NCBI RefSeq assembly: GCF_026262505.1
Contig: NC_067207.1
Location: 6,022,252-6,086,251, forward strand
Reading direction: 5' to 3'
From: Trichomonas vaginalis G3
Taxonomy: Eukaryota; Parabasalia; Trichomonadida; Trichomonadidae
DNA length: 64,000 bases
In this document: positions 1 to 10,984 of the stretch, piece by piece
Layout of the letters: each line of letters starts with the position of its first letter
Numbering within the stretch: position 1 is the first letter of the stretch
Notes under the pieces: generated by a model
What the model was told of the DNA's origin: nothing
The model's database searches: none
The model's input: only the letters and a program-made list of their open reading frames with translations
Made by a program: the position numbers and the translations under genes

Positions 1-495
1 CTTTTAAGATCATTGAATTTGATTTTTATATAAAATAGTTATATATTAGAAAATAATATGAGTTTATGTGATATTCTTTTTCAGAAGATTTCATTCTATA
101 TGCCTATGAAAAGTACTCTCAAAACTAACTTTTCCTAATTATAATTAAATCTAGAATATTGTATTATGCTTAGTATTATTTCATTTTTCTCATTCAATTT
201 AGAATTTACAAATGTCAAAAAATTGAGAGCTGTCACTTTTGATGAATTTCTGTTTATTACAAGAAATGTCGGACCATGTAGCAAATCATTAATTACTGAA
301 TTTAAATGATTGATGCTTATCATTCCTTTCATTCAAGCAAAATTTATTTCTAATCTTGATGATTTGTTTGGTTTTGGTCTTCTTCTCAACTACTTTCAAA
401 TAAAATAATTCTGAATGAGCAGTCAGACCATCAAAAAATTAAAATCGAAATGTAAAATAAACGGAAAATTTCAATATGCGCACGTTTAAAAAATA
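1..495. other. Intergenic, no gene seen
   Basis: AT-rich sequence with only short chance open frames. Nothing recognisable as a gene, RNA or repeat. Confidence 0.6.
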
Positions 496-1599
496 ATGCT
501 TGGGCGAAGTTCTGACGTATTTGCTGGAAATTCTATGGGAAAATCCAAGCTAGAGAAGATACATAAGGAAGCAAAAGAAATTATAGCTCAGAAAAACAAA
601 GAAATCATGAAGTATTCGAAATTAATAGAAGATGCAGAAAATCAATTATCCGAATTGAAAGCAGAATTACAAGAGAAAACAAACAGAATCAATAATATGA
701 AAAATGAAGATATAAGTTACAACGTAAATTCAATCGAAGATGAAATAACTGCATTAAGCACTCAGCATATTGAAGAAATGAAAGCACTCGAAGAAAAACA
801 TCAAGAAGATATGCAAACATATAAAATGAAATACGCAAAATCACTTAAAGAAGCAGAACAATGGACCGAGCAGCATATAGATACATTAGCTGTTGAGAAG
901 CAGGCCAAATTACAGATGGCACAGCAAGAACTGAAGACAGCTAAAGAAAAAGCACAAGCTTCTAAACTTGCTGCAACCGCAGTCAAATCTAATTTCTATC
1001 AGAACAATAAAACAGCCCAATTAATGAATACCCAACGTATTGAATATCTTGAATCTCAGTTATCAGAAATCACATCACTATCTAGAGAAGAAATCAGAGA
1101 TATCCGCGGAAAAGTCGAAGAATGCCTTGCAACAATAACTGTTCGTCAAAAAGAATACGAAGCACAGATTGCAAAGTGTAAGAAGGAATTAAAAGAAAGA
1201 GAAACCAAATATAATGATCATATAGAAGCTTTAACAAACCAATATAATACAGAAAAAGCAAGATACCAGAATCAAATAAACGCAGTGAATGAAAACATCC
1301 AAAACTTAACACGCGTAATTAAACAAATGGAAACGCATCATGAACAACAACTAAGATCAACAATGAAAGATCTAGAAAGAATGAAAACAACTATATATGC
1401 TTCTAGATCAATGAGAACAACTTCTCGTGATGAAACAATAACTAATGCTAGAGAAACAATGTCAATCCAAAATCAATGTATGCAAATGAAACAAGAAATT
1501 GCTGTCATCAAAGAAGAAATAGATGAACTCAATGCCGAAAACGATGAACTCAGATCTCAATTGCAAGTCCTTGATCGAAGTGTCTATGGTGGATACTAA
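496..1599 (+). CDS. Coiled-coil protein of 367 residues, function unknown
   Basis: After a short Gly/Ser-rich head (about residues 1-15), almost the whole protein from residue 18 to 360 is rich in Glu, Lys, Gln and Leu with heptad spacing, the signature of a long parallel coiled coil. There is no signal peptide or membrane segment. A break in the heptads with several Thr and Arg lies near residues 295-320. The ATG at 496 is the first in frame, and a TTTCAATATG stretch about 25 bases upstream could serve as an initiator. Such proteins in trichomonads are often cytoskeletal (axostyle, costa, basal body), but nothing here proves that, and any long coiled-coil family could look like this. The reading frame is intact and its base use matches that of its neighbours. 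Confidence 0.85.
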   Translation: MLGRSSDVFAGNSMGKSKLEKIHKEAKEIIAQKNKEIMKYSKLIEDAENQLSELKAELQEKTNRINNMKNEDISYNVNSIEDEITALSTQHIEEMKALEEKHQEDMQTYKMKYAKSLKEAEQWTEQHIDTLAVEKQAKLQMAQQELKTAKEKAQASKLAATAVKSNFYQNNKTAQLMNTQRIEYLESQLSEITSLSREEIRDIRGKVEECLATITVRQKEYEAQIAKCKKELKERETKYNDHIEALTNQYNTEKARYQNQINAVNENIQNLTRVIKQMETHHEQQLRSTMKDLERMKTTIYASRSMRTTSRDETITNARETMSIQNQCMQMKQEIAVIKEEIDELNAENDELRSQLQVLDRSVYGGY

Positions 1600-2038
1600 T
1601 TTCTATCTTGTATTTTTTAAAAATATTTGTTATTTTCTTATATTTATATACTTTAATCCTTATCTTCATATAAATTCACTATCAAATTCATAATTGCGAA
1701 TATTGGGTTAGGATATGTATCAAAAGTAATCATATGTTCACTTTGAAATTAATCAAAGTCCGGGATAATATATAAATAAGAATCAAACAAAGGTAAGCCG
1801 AACAAACCCATAACTCAATGTATCGTAAAAACTCTCTTTTTATATAGTTCTGTAAAGTAATTGAATAATTGTCGATAATTTCCTGAAAAATTCAAAAACT
1901 TTCCCTGTGTTATGATTGAGTGTTTTTAAAGAAGTCTTTTAAATTCTTAAGGACAGAAACAAAGAAAAAATAAATAATTTAAAATTATTTTTCTTTAAAA
2001 ATGATGATATTGATGTAACAAATAAAATTCTATATTTA
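1600..2038. other. Intergenic between convergent genes
   Basis: Lies between the 3' ends of the coiled-coil gene and the RBM28-like gene. It must hold both polyadenylation sites. No other structure seen. Confidence 0.6.
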
Positions 2039-2980
2039 TTAATCTAATGTAGGTATTTCATCGGAAACATCTGAGTCTGGATTCTCATCAGGTTCGTCAA
2101 ATTGGAAGTGATGTTTCTTTTCTTTATTTTGAACGCGCTGAAGCCGAGCCTGTCTTCTTTTCTCTTGTTTTACGCGTCTTTGGTTTGTAGCAAATGAACT
2201 TGTAACAGCAAATTCGACAATTAATCTAACTCCTGGGAAATATTCTGGATTATTATTAACCTGGCGCAATGCACACAATGTGTGCTCATGTTGGGAGAAT
2301 TCTACGAAGAAAAGACCCTTCTGGTCTTCGATCTTACGTACTTCTGTAATTCTAACTGGAGATTTCATTGCTTTTCTACACATTGGGTCATCTTTGTGAT
2401 TTCTGGAGTAGCGCTGTGAGGCAACAGCGAAGATCTTGCGTACACGACCAGCATTGATGCCATCTGGAACGTTCATTACGCATAATCTTGTAGGAACAAT
2501 GGAATAGTTTGTATCTGCGAGTTTCTTTTGCTTTGTTTCGAAGAGACGCTTTCTCTTAGCCATATCAGCGTCGGAAACGCCTTCAGCTGCTGCGTCTCCT
2601 GGTTTAATATGTCCTTCCCACATTAAGTGAAGATTACGCTTGTCTTTCTTTTCCATACGGTCGAGAATTTCTTGGCGCTCTTTAAATGGTAAAATAAGAA
2701 TTGGTTCGTCGCAAATTCTGACAATTTTATCACTAAGCATTTGTTCTGAAACGAGTTTACCATGATGATCTGAATTACCGTATTCAAGTACTTTGGCAGC
2801 ATCTTCTTCAGTGTAATACTCGAGAAAAGCAGATTGTGTTTGTTTATCTCCTTTTTCTGGATCTTCTTTCTTCTTAATTAATGTGATATGTTTGATCTTG
2901 GCTAATGGTTCAAGTGCTCTGATGATATCAATAAAAGATGCTTCTAGAGGGATTTTAGTCGCAAATACTTCGAAAGACAT
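2039..2980 (-). CDS. RBM28/Nop4-like nucleolar RNA-binding protein
   Basis: This 313-residue protein matches the second half of RBM28 (yeast Nop4), a nucleolar factor for 60S ribosomal subunit assembly. Residues about 120-155 carry the family linker with the motif AAEGVSDADMAKRKR. Next comes an RRM at about 160-260 with the RNP2-like strand RLCVMNVP and the RNP1-like strand GLFFVEF, then the family-specific QHEHTLCALRQVNNNPEYF. A degenerate RRM occupies residues 1-95. The tail is basic, then acidic (DEPDENPDSDVSDE). Animal and yeast homologues carry extra N-terminal RRMs (4-5 in all), so this is a shortened version. The ATG at 2980 is preceded by TCAACACAATCTTTAAA, an initiator-like context. 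The family call is firm; exact orthology would need a tree. Confidence 0.85.
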   Translation of the reverse strand: MSFEVFATKIPLEASFIDIIRALEPLAKIKHITLIKKKEDPEKGDKQTQSAFLEYYTEEDAAKVLEYGNSDHHGKLVSEQMLSDKIVRICDEPILILPFKERQEILDRMEKKDKRNLHLMWEGHIKPGDAAAEGVSDADMAKRKRLFETKQKKLADTNYSIVPTRLCVMNVPDGINAGRVRKIFAVASQRYSRNHKDDPMCRKAMKSPVRITEVRKIEDQKGLFFVEFSQHEHTLCALRQVNNNPEYFPGVRLIVEFAVTSSFATNQRRVKQEKRRQARLQRVQNKEKKHHFQFDEPDENPDSDVSDEIPTLD

Positions 2981-3380
2981 TTTAAAGATTGTGTTGAAAA
3001 TAATCGTATCCTAAATCTTTGTGAGAACACAATCTAAAATCTAAGCTTCTAAACAGTGAATTTTAGAAATGCATTAACTAAGATTATTAATTATTAATTC
3101 ATATAGATTGTGCTAACATAATAGATTATATTTCAGGAGTAATTATGAAGTAAAGATAAAAAATGATTAGCACATTGATAATTTGTCATATGAATTTTCA
3201 TTTGATTATGGAAATTTTAATATAAATATAGATTTGGCTCGAAAATGTTTGAGATTAGTGTGTATTAGAGGAATCTAATGGCACAAATTGTAAAAAAAAT
3301 GTCACGTGAGTATAAAATAATGGAAAATTTATATATTTACAATATGAAAGAAACTTTATAAAAAATATAATAATAAAAAT
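2981..3380. other. Intergenic
   Basis: Holds the promoter of the RBM28-like gene and the 3' end of the glycosyltransferase gene. Nothing else seen. Confidence 0.55.
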
Positions 3381-5269
3381 CTATCTGCATGATTGCCAAA
3401 TCAATTCTCTCCATTCGAAAATGTTCATAGCTTGGTGTACAATTGCAGGGTACCAGCTGGTGTTGATCTGTTTAATGTAACCAAGCTTTGAATGCGTATA
3501 TTTTTCTTTACTCCATAAAATCGAAGCGAGTTCTTTATTTCTAAACAACTTGATTCCGTGTGCTTCAATCATTCCTTCTTCAATGAGGAATTCATAAAAT
3601 GTTTGGTCTTCGCATATATTATCTCCATTTCTATAGAACAGTGCATTCTCCATATACGAAATCTTCCACATTGTTTCCAAATCCGCTAAAATAAGTCCAT
3701 TACATTTTACTTCCCTATCCATCCAATGTGGAACATTGAAATTCGGAGCTCTTTCTCGCCAATTACTAAGCACGTAGTTGATCCTGTATGTGTGGTTTTC
3801 GCCACTGTAATGCAATGTGTTCTTCGTCGAAAACGCTGGGAATGGATCACTTTGGAAAACAGTGTCAAAACCGTCCATGTAAAGTATTCTGTCAAATTTA
3901 TCTTTGACGAGTGGCAAAAAGTCTTGCATGAATGGGAATCTGATACCTCTTTTCACATTTAAGTTGGCCTCCTTGTCAACTTTAGTTGTAACGACTGTTA
4001 CACCACATCTTTGTATTTCCCATGGAATTGAAGTAGTTTCATCTGTAATTAAAAGAATCTTTGCTTGACAACCAGCCGTTCTGATGGTTCTAATGGGAAC
4101 AACTGCTCTGTGTGCTTCGAATGTCGCAAATATAATGATAAGATCACGCTTTGACGAGTGAGTTTCAACAGGAAGTGGATTATGACATAATGGACAGTCA
4201 GAAAAGTCATAATCGGCACTAATTAGACGTGCAGCTGATCTGGCTACCATTATATTGTTGGGTCTGATAGATGAATACGGTGTAACTAAAGGAATAAATG
4301 TATCAAAAATATTTGTTTGGATTTTTGTGTCTGTATTCATAAGAGAAATGATGAGAAATACGGAATAAGCAACAGTAAGTACAATGGAACATACATTTCT
4401 TAATAATGGATAAAATTTCGTATCATCAGATTTATCTGAACTTTGTGTAGCAAAAAATACATCGTAACTGAAAGATATAGTATAAAACAATAAGCTGATT
4501 ACCAAACCAATTTCTGAATATGCTAATGGAATTACCAAACCGAGATAAAATGTTATCAATGTTACAACCTCTTTGACGCGGCTATAATTGAATGCTACGA
4601 AGCATATTACAGGCAAAACACCTAATATTGGGTAAATCATGTATAATGAATATACCAAAAGGAAAGTAATCGATTTTTCTAAATTTTCGAGGTGAAAATC
4701 TGAAATTCTTGTAATGTAAATTAATAAAATAAACAATTTGGAATTTTCGGGTTGTATAAAACATAAGAAAAAGAGTAAGCAATTCAAAAATAAAACTTTG
4801 AAACTGGAATAACTTATGATTGAACAGATGATAACGACAAACAATGTAATAATAGAAGCATTCTTTTGTAAGAGAGGTGGTAATGATGTGACTTTTATTG
4901 GATTTGATTCATTTTCTGTTTCATAACTAATATTTATTTTAACTTTGTCATTTGAAGAGAAACCTCCATTGATTTTAAACCAACAATTTACTAGTTTGCC
5001 TTTATTTCGATATAACGAATAATTAAATATTGTCTTTCACGAGGCATTTTTAGTTCTTCTTTAATCTGAGGACCATCGATTTGTTCACTAAAGAATAATC
5101 TCTGAGATTGATTATTTATATTCAATTCTATCGAGAAGATGTCTATATTTGGAAATTTGATGAAGTTAATTTGTTGCGCATGCAACGAAGTAATCGAGTT
5201 TTTGGTGTCTATAGGAAGATTAATATCAAACTCCATATTCTTTTTTAGGTATAGCAAACAAAGAAACAT
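3381..5269 (-). CDS. Putative multi-pass membrane glycosyltransferase (one frame change)
   Basis: The N-terminal part (5269 to about 5000) begins MFLCLLYL, a probable signal anchor, followed by about 75 lumenal residues. One single-base frame change near 5000-5030 leads into the rest, which is open without a stop from there to 3381. The central part has about seven hydrophobic segments. The C-terminal 270 residues form a glycosyltransferase-like domain: a beta strand RDLIIIFATFEAHRA, a Rossmann-like pattern, and YMDGFDTVFQSDPF, where DGFD sits in the usual place of the DxD metal site. The ATG at 5269 follows TCATAGG, an initiator-like motif. The family resembles uncharacterised trichomonad membrane transferases; donor and acceptor cannot be named. 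The frame change lies where both sides look coding, so an assembly indel is the simplest reading. Confidence 0.6.
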
Positions 5270-6934
5270 CCTATGAACCTTAAAAAAGAATTAAAAAAAA
5301 CTCAAAAAAAAAATTTTTTATGAACATTATCTCCACCCATAATGTACCTATATTCAGGACTTCAAAACAGTAAATTAAGCATAATTAGGAACTATTATAC
5401 TACCTAATGCATATGAAGCTTATACGATCTCTTATATTTGATAATTTCCTATTAATTTCGGCGAAAAAAAAAACTATTTTCAATGTAAACTATTCGAAAA
5501 TTGATAGGTATTCCTTTTGACATTCTCTCAATTTATATGTAAGGATTCCTTACTATGAGGGAACAAGAACAGTTATGAAGTATTCTTTCAAGAGGTAGTA
5601 GCAATATGATCTGGTGTAAAAAGAGAAATGAATAGTGTAAGAAAAGATACAAATTTACTTTATATTAATAAAAATTTGTAATGTCATTTAAATTTAGTTA
5701 GAGCATTGAGGTAATTTTAGTTCTTTTGTCAAAGATACTGAACCATATTCTCTAATTTATGGAAGAAAGCTTTAATAATTTTATCGAAATTATTTTTTGT
5801 AGCTTGTGTGAGGATATATACCGTAGTTCAATAATATTTCATGAGTGTGTGTCGAAGATTATGAATTTATAAACTTTAGATAAGTTAAGCAAAATATAAT
5901 TGGAAAATAATAGAAATATGTTATAATTGAGTATATACATAATGCTATTTTTGAAATTCCTTAATGGGGAAGAAAGTAAATGAGATATTTTAATGCTTAA
6001 TAGGTATTTTGGAATCACAAAATTGCAAGTAAATGTTAATGATAAATTTTGAATGCAGTGTTCGTAACATCTGATGATTTTTGGGATATGTAATGGCCAT
6101 TGGGCCTCTTATTCGATAGAATTATGAAAATCATTTTATGAGAGGGATATGAGCCTGGGAATGACAAAAACTACCCCACGAGAAGCTCCCCTTACGATAT
6201 TGCCATTTGTTAAATTTCCAAAAAAAATTTAAAATATAGAAAATTAGTTGAATTCTAACATTTTTGAAATATAAAAATTGATTTTTGAATTTTTTTTGGA
6301 AATTTTGTTATTGAAATCAATCTTTTACGATAATTGAGTTAAAATATATAGAAACAAGATAATTACTATGATAATATTTTATATAAATATATTAATTCAC
6401 TCATTAAATTATTAATCAAACATGTTAAATCATTCTGAAATATGAAATCCACATCATTTATTCTTGAAAGCATAAAATTTCGTCATTACTTTAAAATGAT
6501 GACTTTTGCCCTTATATTGATCATCAAAATCGGAATAACAATTTCAACAAATTAAAAAGGTGTATTTCCCCAAAACAATCATAGGGTTCGATTCGGATCT
6601 AAAATTTTGAAGTATTGAAATGAAATCTTGTTTTGGTTGGCATATATTGGATAATAATTTTTTAAATCATAAAGCAAGTTGTCATCAGATAGTAATATTT
6701 TCTTTTTCTCTTTAAAATAGCTATAAACAAAACATTTATTCAACAAGACAATGAGTTTCCTTGAAGAATTTCAAGGATTTGTTTTTCATCTGATACCAAA
6801 GAAGCCAGTGTAATAAATACTGCTATGTTTAATGGACCTAAGGTCATGCAAAGCTAGTTTGGTTCCAAAAATCCGATTATATAATATTTTTGAAAAAAAA
6901 TTATTAAAAAAACAGAAAATCATAGTATAAACTC
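5270..6934. other. Long intergenic stretch
   Basis: No gene recognised. A less AT-rich patch at about 6090-6210 (GGCCATTGGGCC and a run of CCCC-containing sequence) stands out from its surroundings, but it folds into no RNA class I know. A GGGTTCGATTC near 6586 looks like a tRNA B box, but no cloverleaf can be built around it. Confidence 0.5.
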
Positions 6935-7984
6935 TTATTCGAAAAACACAAAATCGGAAGCGATCGAGTATCCATGGAATCTTGTAAGTTTTGGACAACA
7001 TGCTTCACATAAAGTTTCTTTGATACTTTTCTGATGATGTAGCAATGCATTTGCATCTAAAATAAGCTTATCAACATCCCATTTCTGGTTGTGAAGTATA
7101 GATTCTAAGACATTCGGGCAATCATCTTCAATTTTTGCCTGATGAACATGAGCAAGGGTAAATGCGTTTATCATGTATTCATAACTTTCTAATCTACCGA
7201 AGATTTGATCCCATATTCGTAGAGTTTCTTCAAAAGAGTGTTCATCTGCAAATAATAACATTTCGAAACGAACTCCAAAGAAGAGGATCGAAGCATTGAA
7301 ATCTGTAAGTAATTTGTATTTCTGATAGTCATAATTCATTAAAACCTTATCAAGCCTGTCAAAATGTTCCATTAATTTTTGTTGATCATCAAGGAGTTTT
7401 GTCATTGGAAGCAAGCTTATTGTATTACAAACGAGATGATATGTAATTGCTTCGCCGAATTCGATTGGCAAAGAGCCTTTTTGGCAAAAACTTAAAGCCA
7501 TTGCAAAAAAGCTGTATGCGTACCGATCGAAACCTTGAGTATATTGAAGTTCAGGGTGTTCTCGCTCTAAAATAGCAAATATTCTTGATATTATTTCTAA
7601 AACGTCTATTTCTTTCGAAATTTCAGCTCCAATTGTAGGAGCCATCTCATTAAACCAACCGAGAGTCCTTGGAAAATCAACACTCATGATAGATTCGCTC
7701 TTTGTCGAAACAATTCGTAAAGCATTTTTGTAATCATCTTTGAAATAATATTTGAGAGAACTATAGTACATATCAACTGCAATTAATAGGCTTTCTGACC
7801 ATTTTGGTCTTAATGGTGATATGATCTTTAAACAAATTAAGTAAGAAATTAATCTATCAACCATATTTTTGCCGTGATTATCAGTTAATAGGAACTTTCT
7901 CGCATCGTCATATGAAAATATCATTCCTTCACCTAAACGAAAAGCATCTGTAAGGATCACTTCAGATGGAAGTTGAAAATTCAT
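6935..7984 (-). CDS. TBC-domain Rab GTPase-activating protein
   Basis: The 349-residue protein carries a TBC domain over about residues 90-300. The dual-finger signature is visible: VDFPRT supplies the catalytic arginine (IxxDxxR form) and YTQGFD the catalytic glutamine (YxQ form). Later landmarks are FFGVRFEMLLFADEH and EETLRIWDQIFG, matching the WF-LF and RIWD-LF motifs of the family. Proteins of this type switch off Rab GTPases in membrane traffic. I start at the ATG at 7984 (MNFQLPSE); an in-frame GTG seven codons upstream is not needed, and TCAAAAAAATG places an initiator just before this ATG. Length is ordinary for a minimal TBC protein. The target Rab cannot be told from sequence. Confidence 0.8.
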   Translation of the reverse strand: MNFQLPSEVILTDAFRLGEGMIFSYDDARKFLLTDNHGKNMVDRLISYLICLKIISPLRPKWSESLLIAVDMYYSSLKYYFKDDYKNALRIVSTKSESIMSVDFPRTLGWFNEMAPTIGAEISKEIDVLEIISRIFAILEREHPELQYTQGFDRYAYSFFAMALSFCQKGSLPIEFGEAITYHLVCNTISLLPMTKLLDDQQKLMEHFDRLDKVLMNYDYQKYKLLTDFNASILFFGVRFEMLLFADEHSFEETLRIWDQIFGRLESYEYMINAFTLAHVHQAKIEDDCPNVLESILHNQKWDVDKLILDANALLHHQKSIKETLCEACCPKLTRFHGYSIASDFVFFE

Positions 7985-8401
7985 TTTTTTGAATACTTTT
8001 GACACTTTTACGATCTCATTTATATCTTTTCTTACAAAATCTGAATTACCTTACCTTGGTTGAGGCTATCTGCTAAGAAATTATTCGCTGATGGCTGTGA
8101 TAAAGATGTTTTACACGATCTAAAATTGAAAATTTCAAACCAAAAAGTCATTAACTTCAAAATTATGATAATAAAATATCCTTGCGAAGCTCAGCTTACA
8201 TCAAAAGTGTTGTTACATAATACTGTTACAATTCAACTCAAATGAAAGTGTTTGCTACAAAAAATTTCAATATTCTATACTAATTTTTTATTAGAAATGA
8301 TCTCTTGATACGAAAGTGCACTTCTCACATTAATTTAAAAAAAGATTTTGATCAATTTTGAATGAAAATTAAATAAATAGTGAAATTTTTAATAATATAA
8401 C
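7985..8401. other. Intergenic
   Basis: Carries the TBC gene promoter and the 3' end of the ORP gene. A 61-codon open frame at 8060-8245 on the + strand has no family features and is treated as chance. Confidence 0.5.
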
Positions 8402-10687
8402 TTATTTCTTGACGCAAATTCTAAGTTTTTCTTCGCGTCTCTGAGCATCTTCAATAGTCTTCTTCATTAAGTCCGCATCATCCATTGGCTTTTTATCAAT
8501 CAAATAAGCTCGATCGAATCTGAATCTCGAATCTGCTGGAAGGAGGTATTCATCAGCGATATCCTGGTGTGGCCTCTTTGCTCTGTCATTGTTAATATCC
8601 CAAATGACTTGGCCATCCAACGTGAGCTGCTTGCAGTAGTCTCCACGATAGACTTTTGTAAAATCGGTCTTTTTCTCCTTCTTTCCGCGAATCTTTTTAA
8701 TTCCGCCGTAAATGTATGAGTAAGCAAATTCCGAAATTCCGAGCTTCTTGTCCTTCTTTGGTGCTAGACGAATGACAGACTTGAGTCCTTTTTCGAGGTT
8801 CTTAACAACAATCTTGCCAACAACGCGAATAAATCTGTCGCCATGTTGAAGGCCATGTACGTAAGTATTGGGGAATTCCCATTGATATTTGTCTTCATCA
8901 GGGAACACGCATTCGAAAATTCCATTTTGCTTAACTTCAAAATGATTCATTGAAGAGTCAACGACGAAATTGCACTGACCATGAACCTTCCAGGAACCAT
9001 TCTTGCCAAAAAGCTCAAAGTTAGAGATAGGTGGGTGATGAGAGACTTGTTCTCCATATAAAATAGCACCAGATCCATAATTGCAAACATATGTCTCGCC
9101 TAAAACTGGATTCCATGGCTTCTTTGTCTGATGATAGAGATGAAGTGATGATACAATACTGATGGTGATGAGTTTGAGGCGCTCTTCTGGATCAGTTGCA
9201 GCGGCAGCTTTGTCAAGGTATTCGCCTGCAAGGAATGAAAAGAAATCTGCCATACGTTCAAGGAAGGAGCGTGGCTCAGAGTAGGAACATGGAACACTCA
9301 TGTTGGAATAATCACATTTAAGTATATTCTTGGTAAATTGTTTCATAAGCTTCTTGTTTTCTACTCTTTCAGCTTCGATTTCTTCTTTTGTAAGAGGAAT
9401 GACACCATCAACACACCAATTATTCAAGGCAATGTTTCTTTCTTGGGCATAATCATCATTATTGTAGGAAATAAGGTGTTTTTCAACGCCAGTGTATGAT
9501 GTACTGAAAATATTCTTATCATTGATGGTTCCTAGGGGCTTGGCTTCGGAATTAACTGGTGGCTCGGCACGACTAATTAAGGGTCCACTGTAAAAATTGA
9601 AAGTCTCTCAAAATTGAGAGGCGATTTGCAAATAATCGTTATCGTCTTTTTTCGAAAATCCACTTTTCCTAGTGTTCTGATTAATATTTTGTGAATGTAA
9701 CAATGAAGTATATGTTTTAATAAGATGATAATATATTCTATCACTTCAAATCACATAAAAATTGCAAAATCAGCGAGTTTTATAAGAACAGGATTTTTTC
9801 CTATTTTTTTTGCTTCTGGATGCGTGTTTTGAAAAATAGATATTTTCGAATTTTGATTTTATTATAAGTATGAATTTTATATTAGGAATTTTTTGACCTA
9901 TTTCCAATCATTAATTCCTAAGTTTTTCTAGGAATTAAATTGAGAAGAAATTAGGAAATTCGCTTTAATGCCATTACATACTAATATTGTGATGCATGTA
10001 GTTTATATTTAAAGAGGCTAATGTCGGAATATCGTGCATTTTATAAAAAATTCAAAGAATTGACAATTGGATAGCACAAATTTAATTCTCCAGACAAAGT
10101 ATTATTGCTTATATATTCAAAACATTATCCTTAGTTTTGAAATGTTGGCAAAAAATTTTCGTGTTATTTTTTGTGTTTCAGCATAAATTATGTATTTACT
10201 TATGAAAGATAAGCATTTTATTCATTATCATAAAGATATACCATAACAAATTGATAACATTTAAAAAAAAGTGTATTTTAGTGGGTATTATTCTGGCCAA
10301 TGCCCATTTTTAAACGATTTAATATTGACCATATCAATAGCCGACTCAATGTAAAAATTTAGATATTATTTTTTTCATTATTCAAACTTTGATAAATTTT
10401 AGTATAATAAATGATTTTGTTTCGTGTATGATACAGAAATGAAAAGCTTAATTAATATCATTTTGCATTTTTTCAAGAATGTTAGAGTACATCTACATTA
10501 AAAAATCGGATTCGAATTGCGATACTGCATCAAATTGTTGCACATCTGATAAGGATCTCAAAAGAGTAAAGTTAATTTTTTTGTGTTTTTTTAAGTTTTG
10601 GGTCTTAGTAAAACACCATCTTGAGCAATATTTTTGGGATGACGATAGGCCTTATTTGGCCTTACAGTGGACCCTTAAGCTTGCCAT
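8402..10687 (-). CDS. Oxysterol-binding-related protein (ORP), split by a transposon in codon 4
   Basis: The body (8402-9576) encodes an OSBP-related lipid-transfer domain. The fingerprint EQVSHHPPI is present, with PWNPVLGETY before it and the helical lid SEPRSFLERMADFFSFLAGEYL at its start. Such ORD-only proteins exchange sterols or PI4P between membranes. Reading upstream, the frame is open to 9576 but has no ATG; it enters a TTAA element and meets a stop there. On the far side of the element, 10679-10687 reads ATG GCA AGC. With a single TTAA kept, this joins in frame to TTA ATT AGT CGT, giving M-A-S-L-I-S-R and a 395-residue protein. The first in-frame ATG left downstream of the insertion is at 9346, before the ORD core, so a shortened protein is possible if transcription starts inside the element. 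Confidence 0.85.
9581..10674. mobile_element. 1.09-kb non-autonomous DNA transposon with TTAA duplication
   Basis: Perfect 13-base terminal inverted repeats GGGTCCACTGTAA/TTACAGTGGACCC are flanked by TTAA at 9577-9580 and 10675-10678. TTAA target duplications are the hallmark of piggyBac-type elements, though some other groups also use TTAA. No transposase frame is visible; the longest internal frames are about 100 codons and AT-biased, so this is a MITE-like passenger. Near the left end is a small hairpin CTCTCAA-AA-TTGAGAG (9607-9622). The site is codon 4 of the ORP gene, which proves recent mobility: host sequence on both sides joins in frame when one TTAA is kept. Confidence 0.85.
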
Positions 10688-10695
10688 TGATATGA
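10688..10695 (-). promoter_or_regulatory. Initiator-like motif of the ORP gene
   Basis: TCATATCA directly precedes the original ORP ATG (10687-10685). It matches the TCA-based initiator context seen before other genes here. The transposon now separates this motif from the ORP body by 1.1 kb. Confidence 0.45.
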
Positions 10696-10984
10696 ATCAT
10701 GAAATTTGTAAAGCATTCAATTTAAGATGCTTGAGAGGATTTCACAATGATTTTTTCACTTTTTCATACGCTATCCAAATTCAACTTACCAATGTTGTCT
10801 AATTAACTATAGTAATATTAATTTCATGTTTTGTCAATTGATCGATGGCATCATGAAAAAATCAGTTTTTAATGAAATCATTTGTAATACAATCCTGGAA
10901 CTATATCAAATCTTTATCTTTGGATCCAACTTTTTATTTGTATTCAAAAACTTTTTATTTTTCGAGCACATGATGTTTATTTAA

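Noticed and set aside
6580-6600. GGGTTCGATTC resembling a tRNA B box
   Set aside because: No acceptor, D or anticodon stems can be formed around it.
8060-8245. 61-codon frame between TBC and ORP genes
   Set aside because: No promoter motif, no family, basic low-complexity composition expected by chance.
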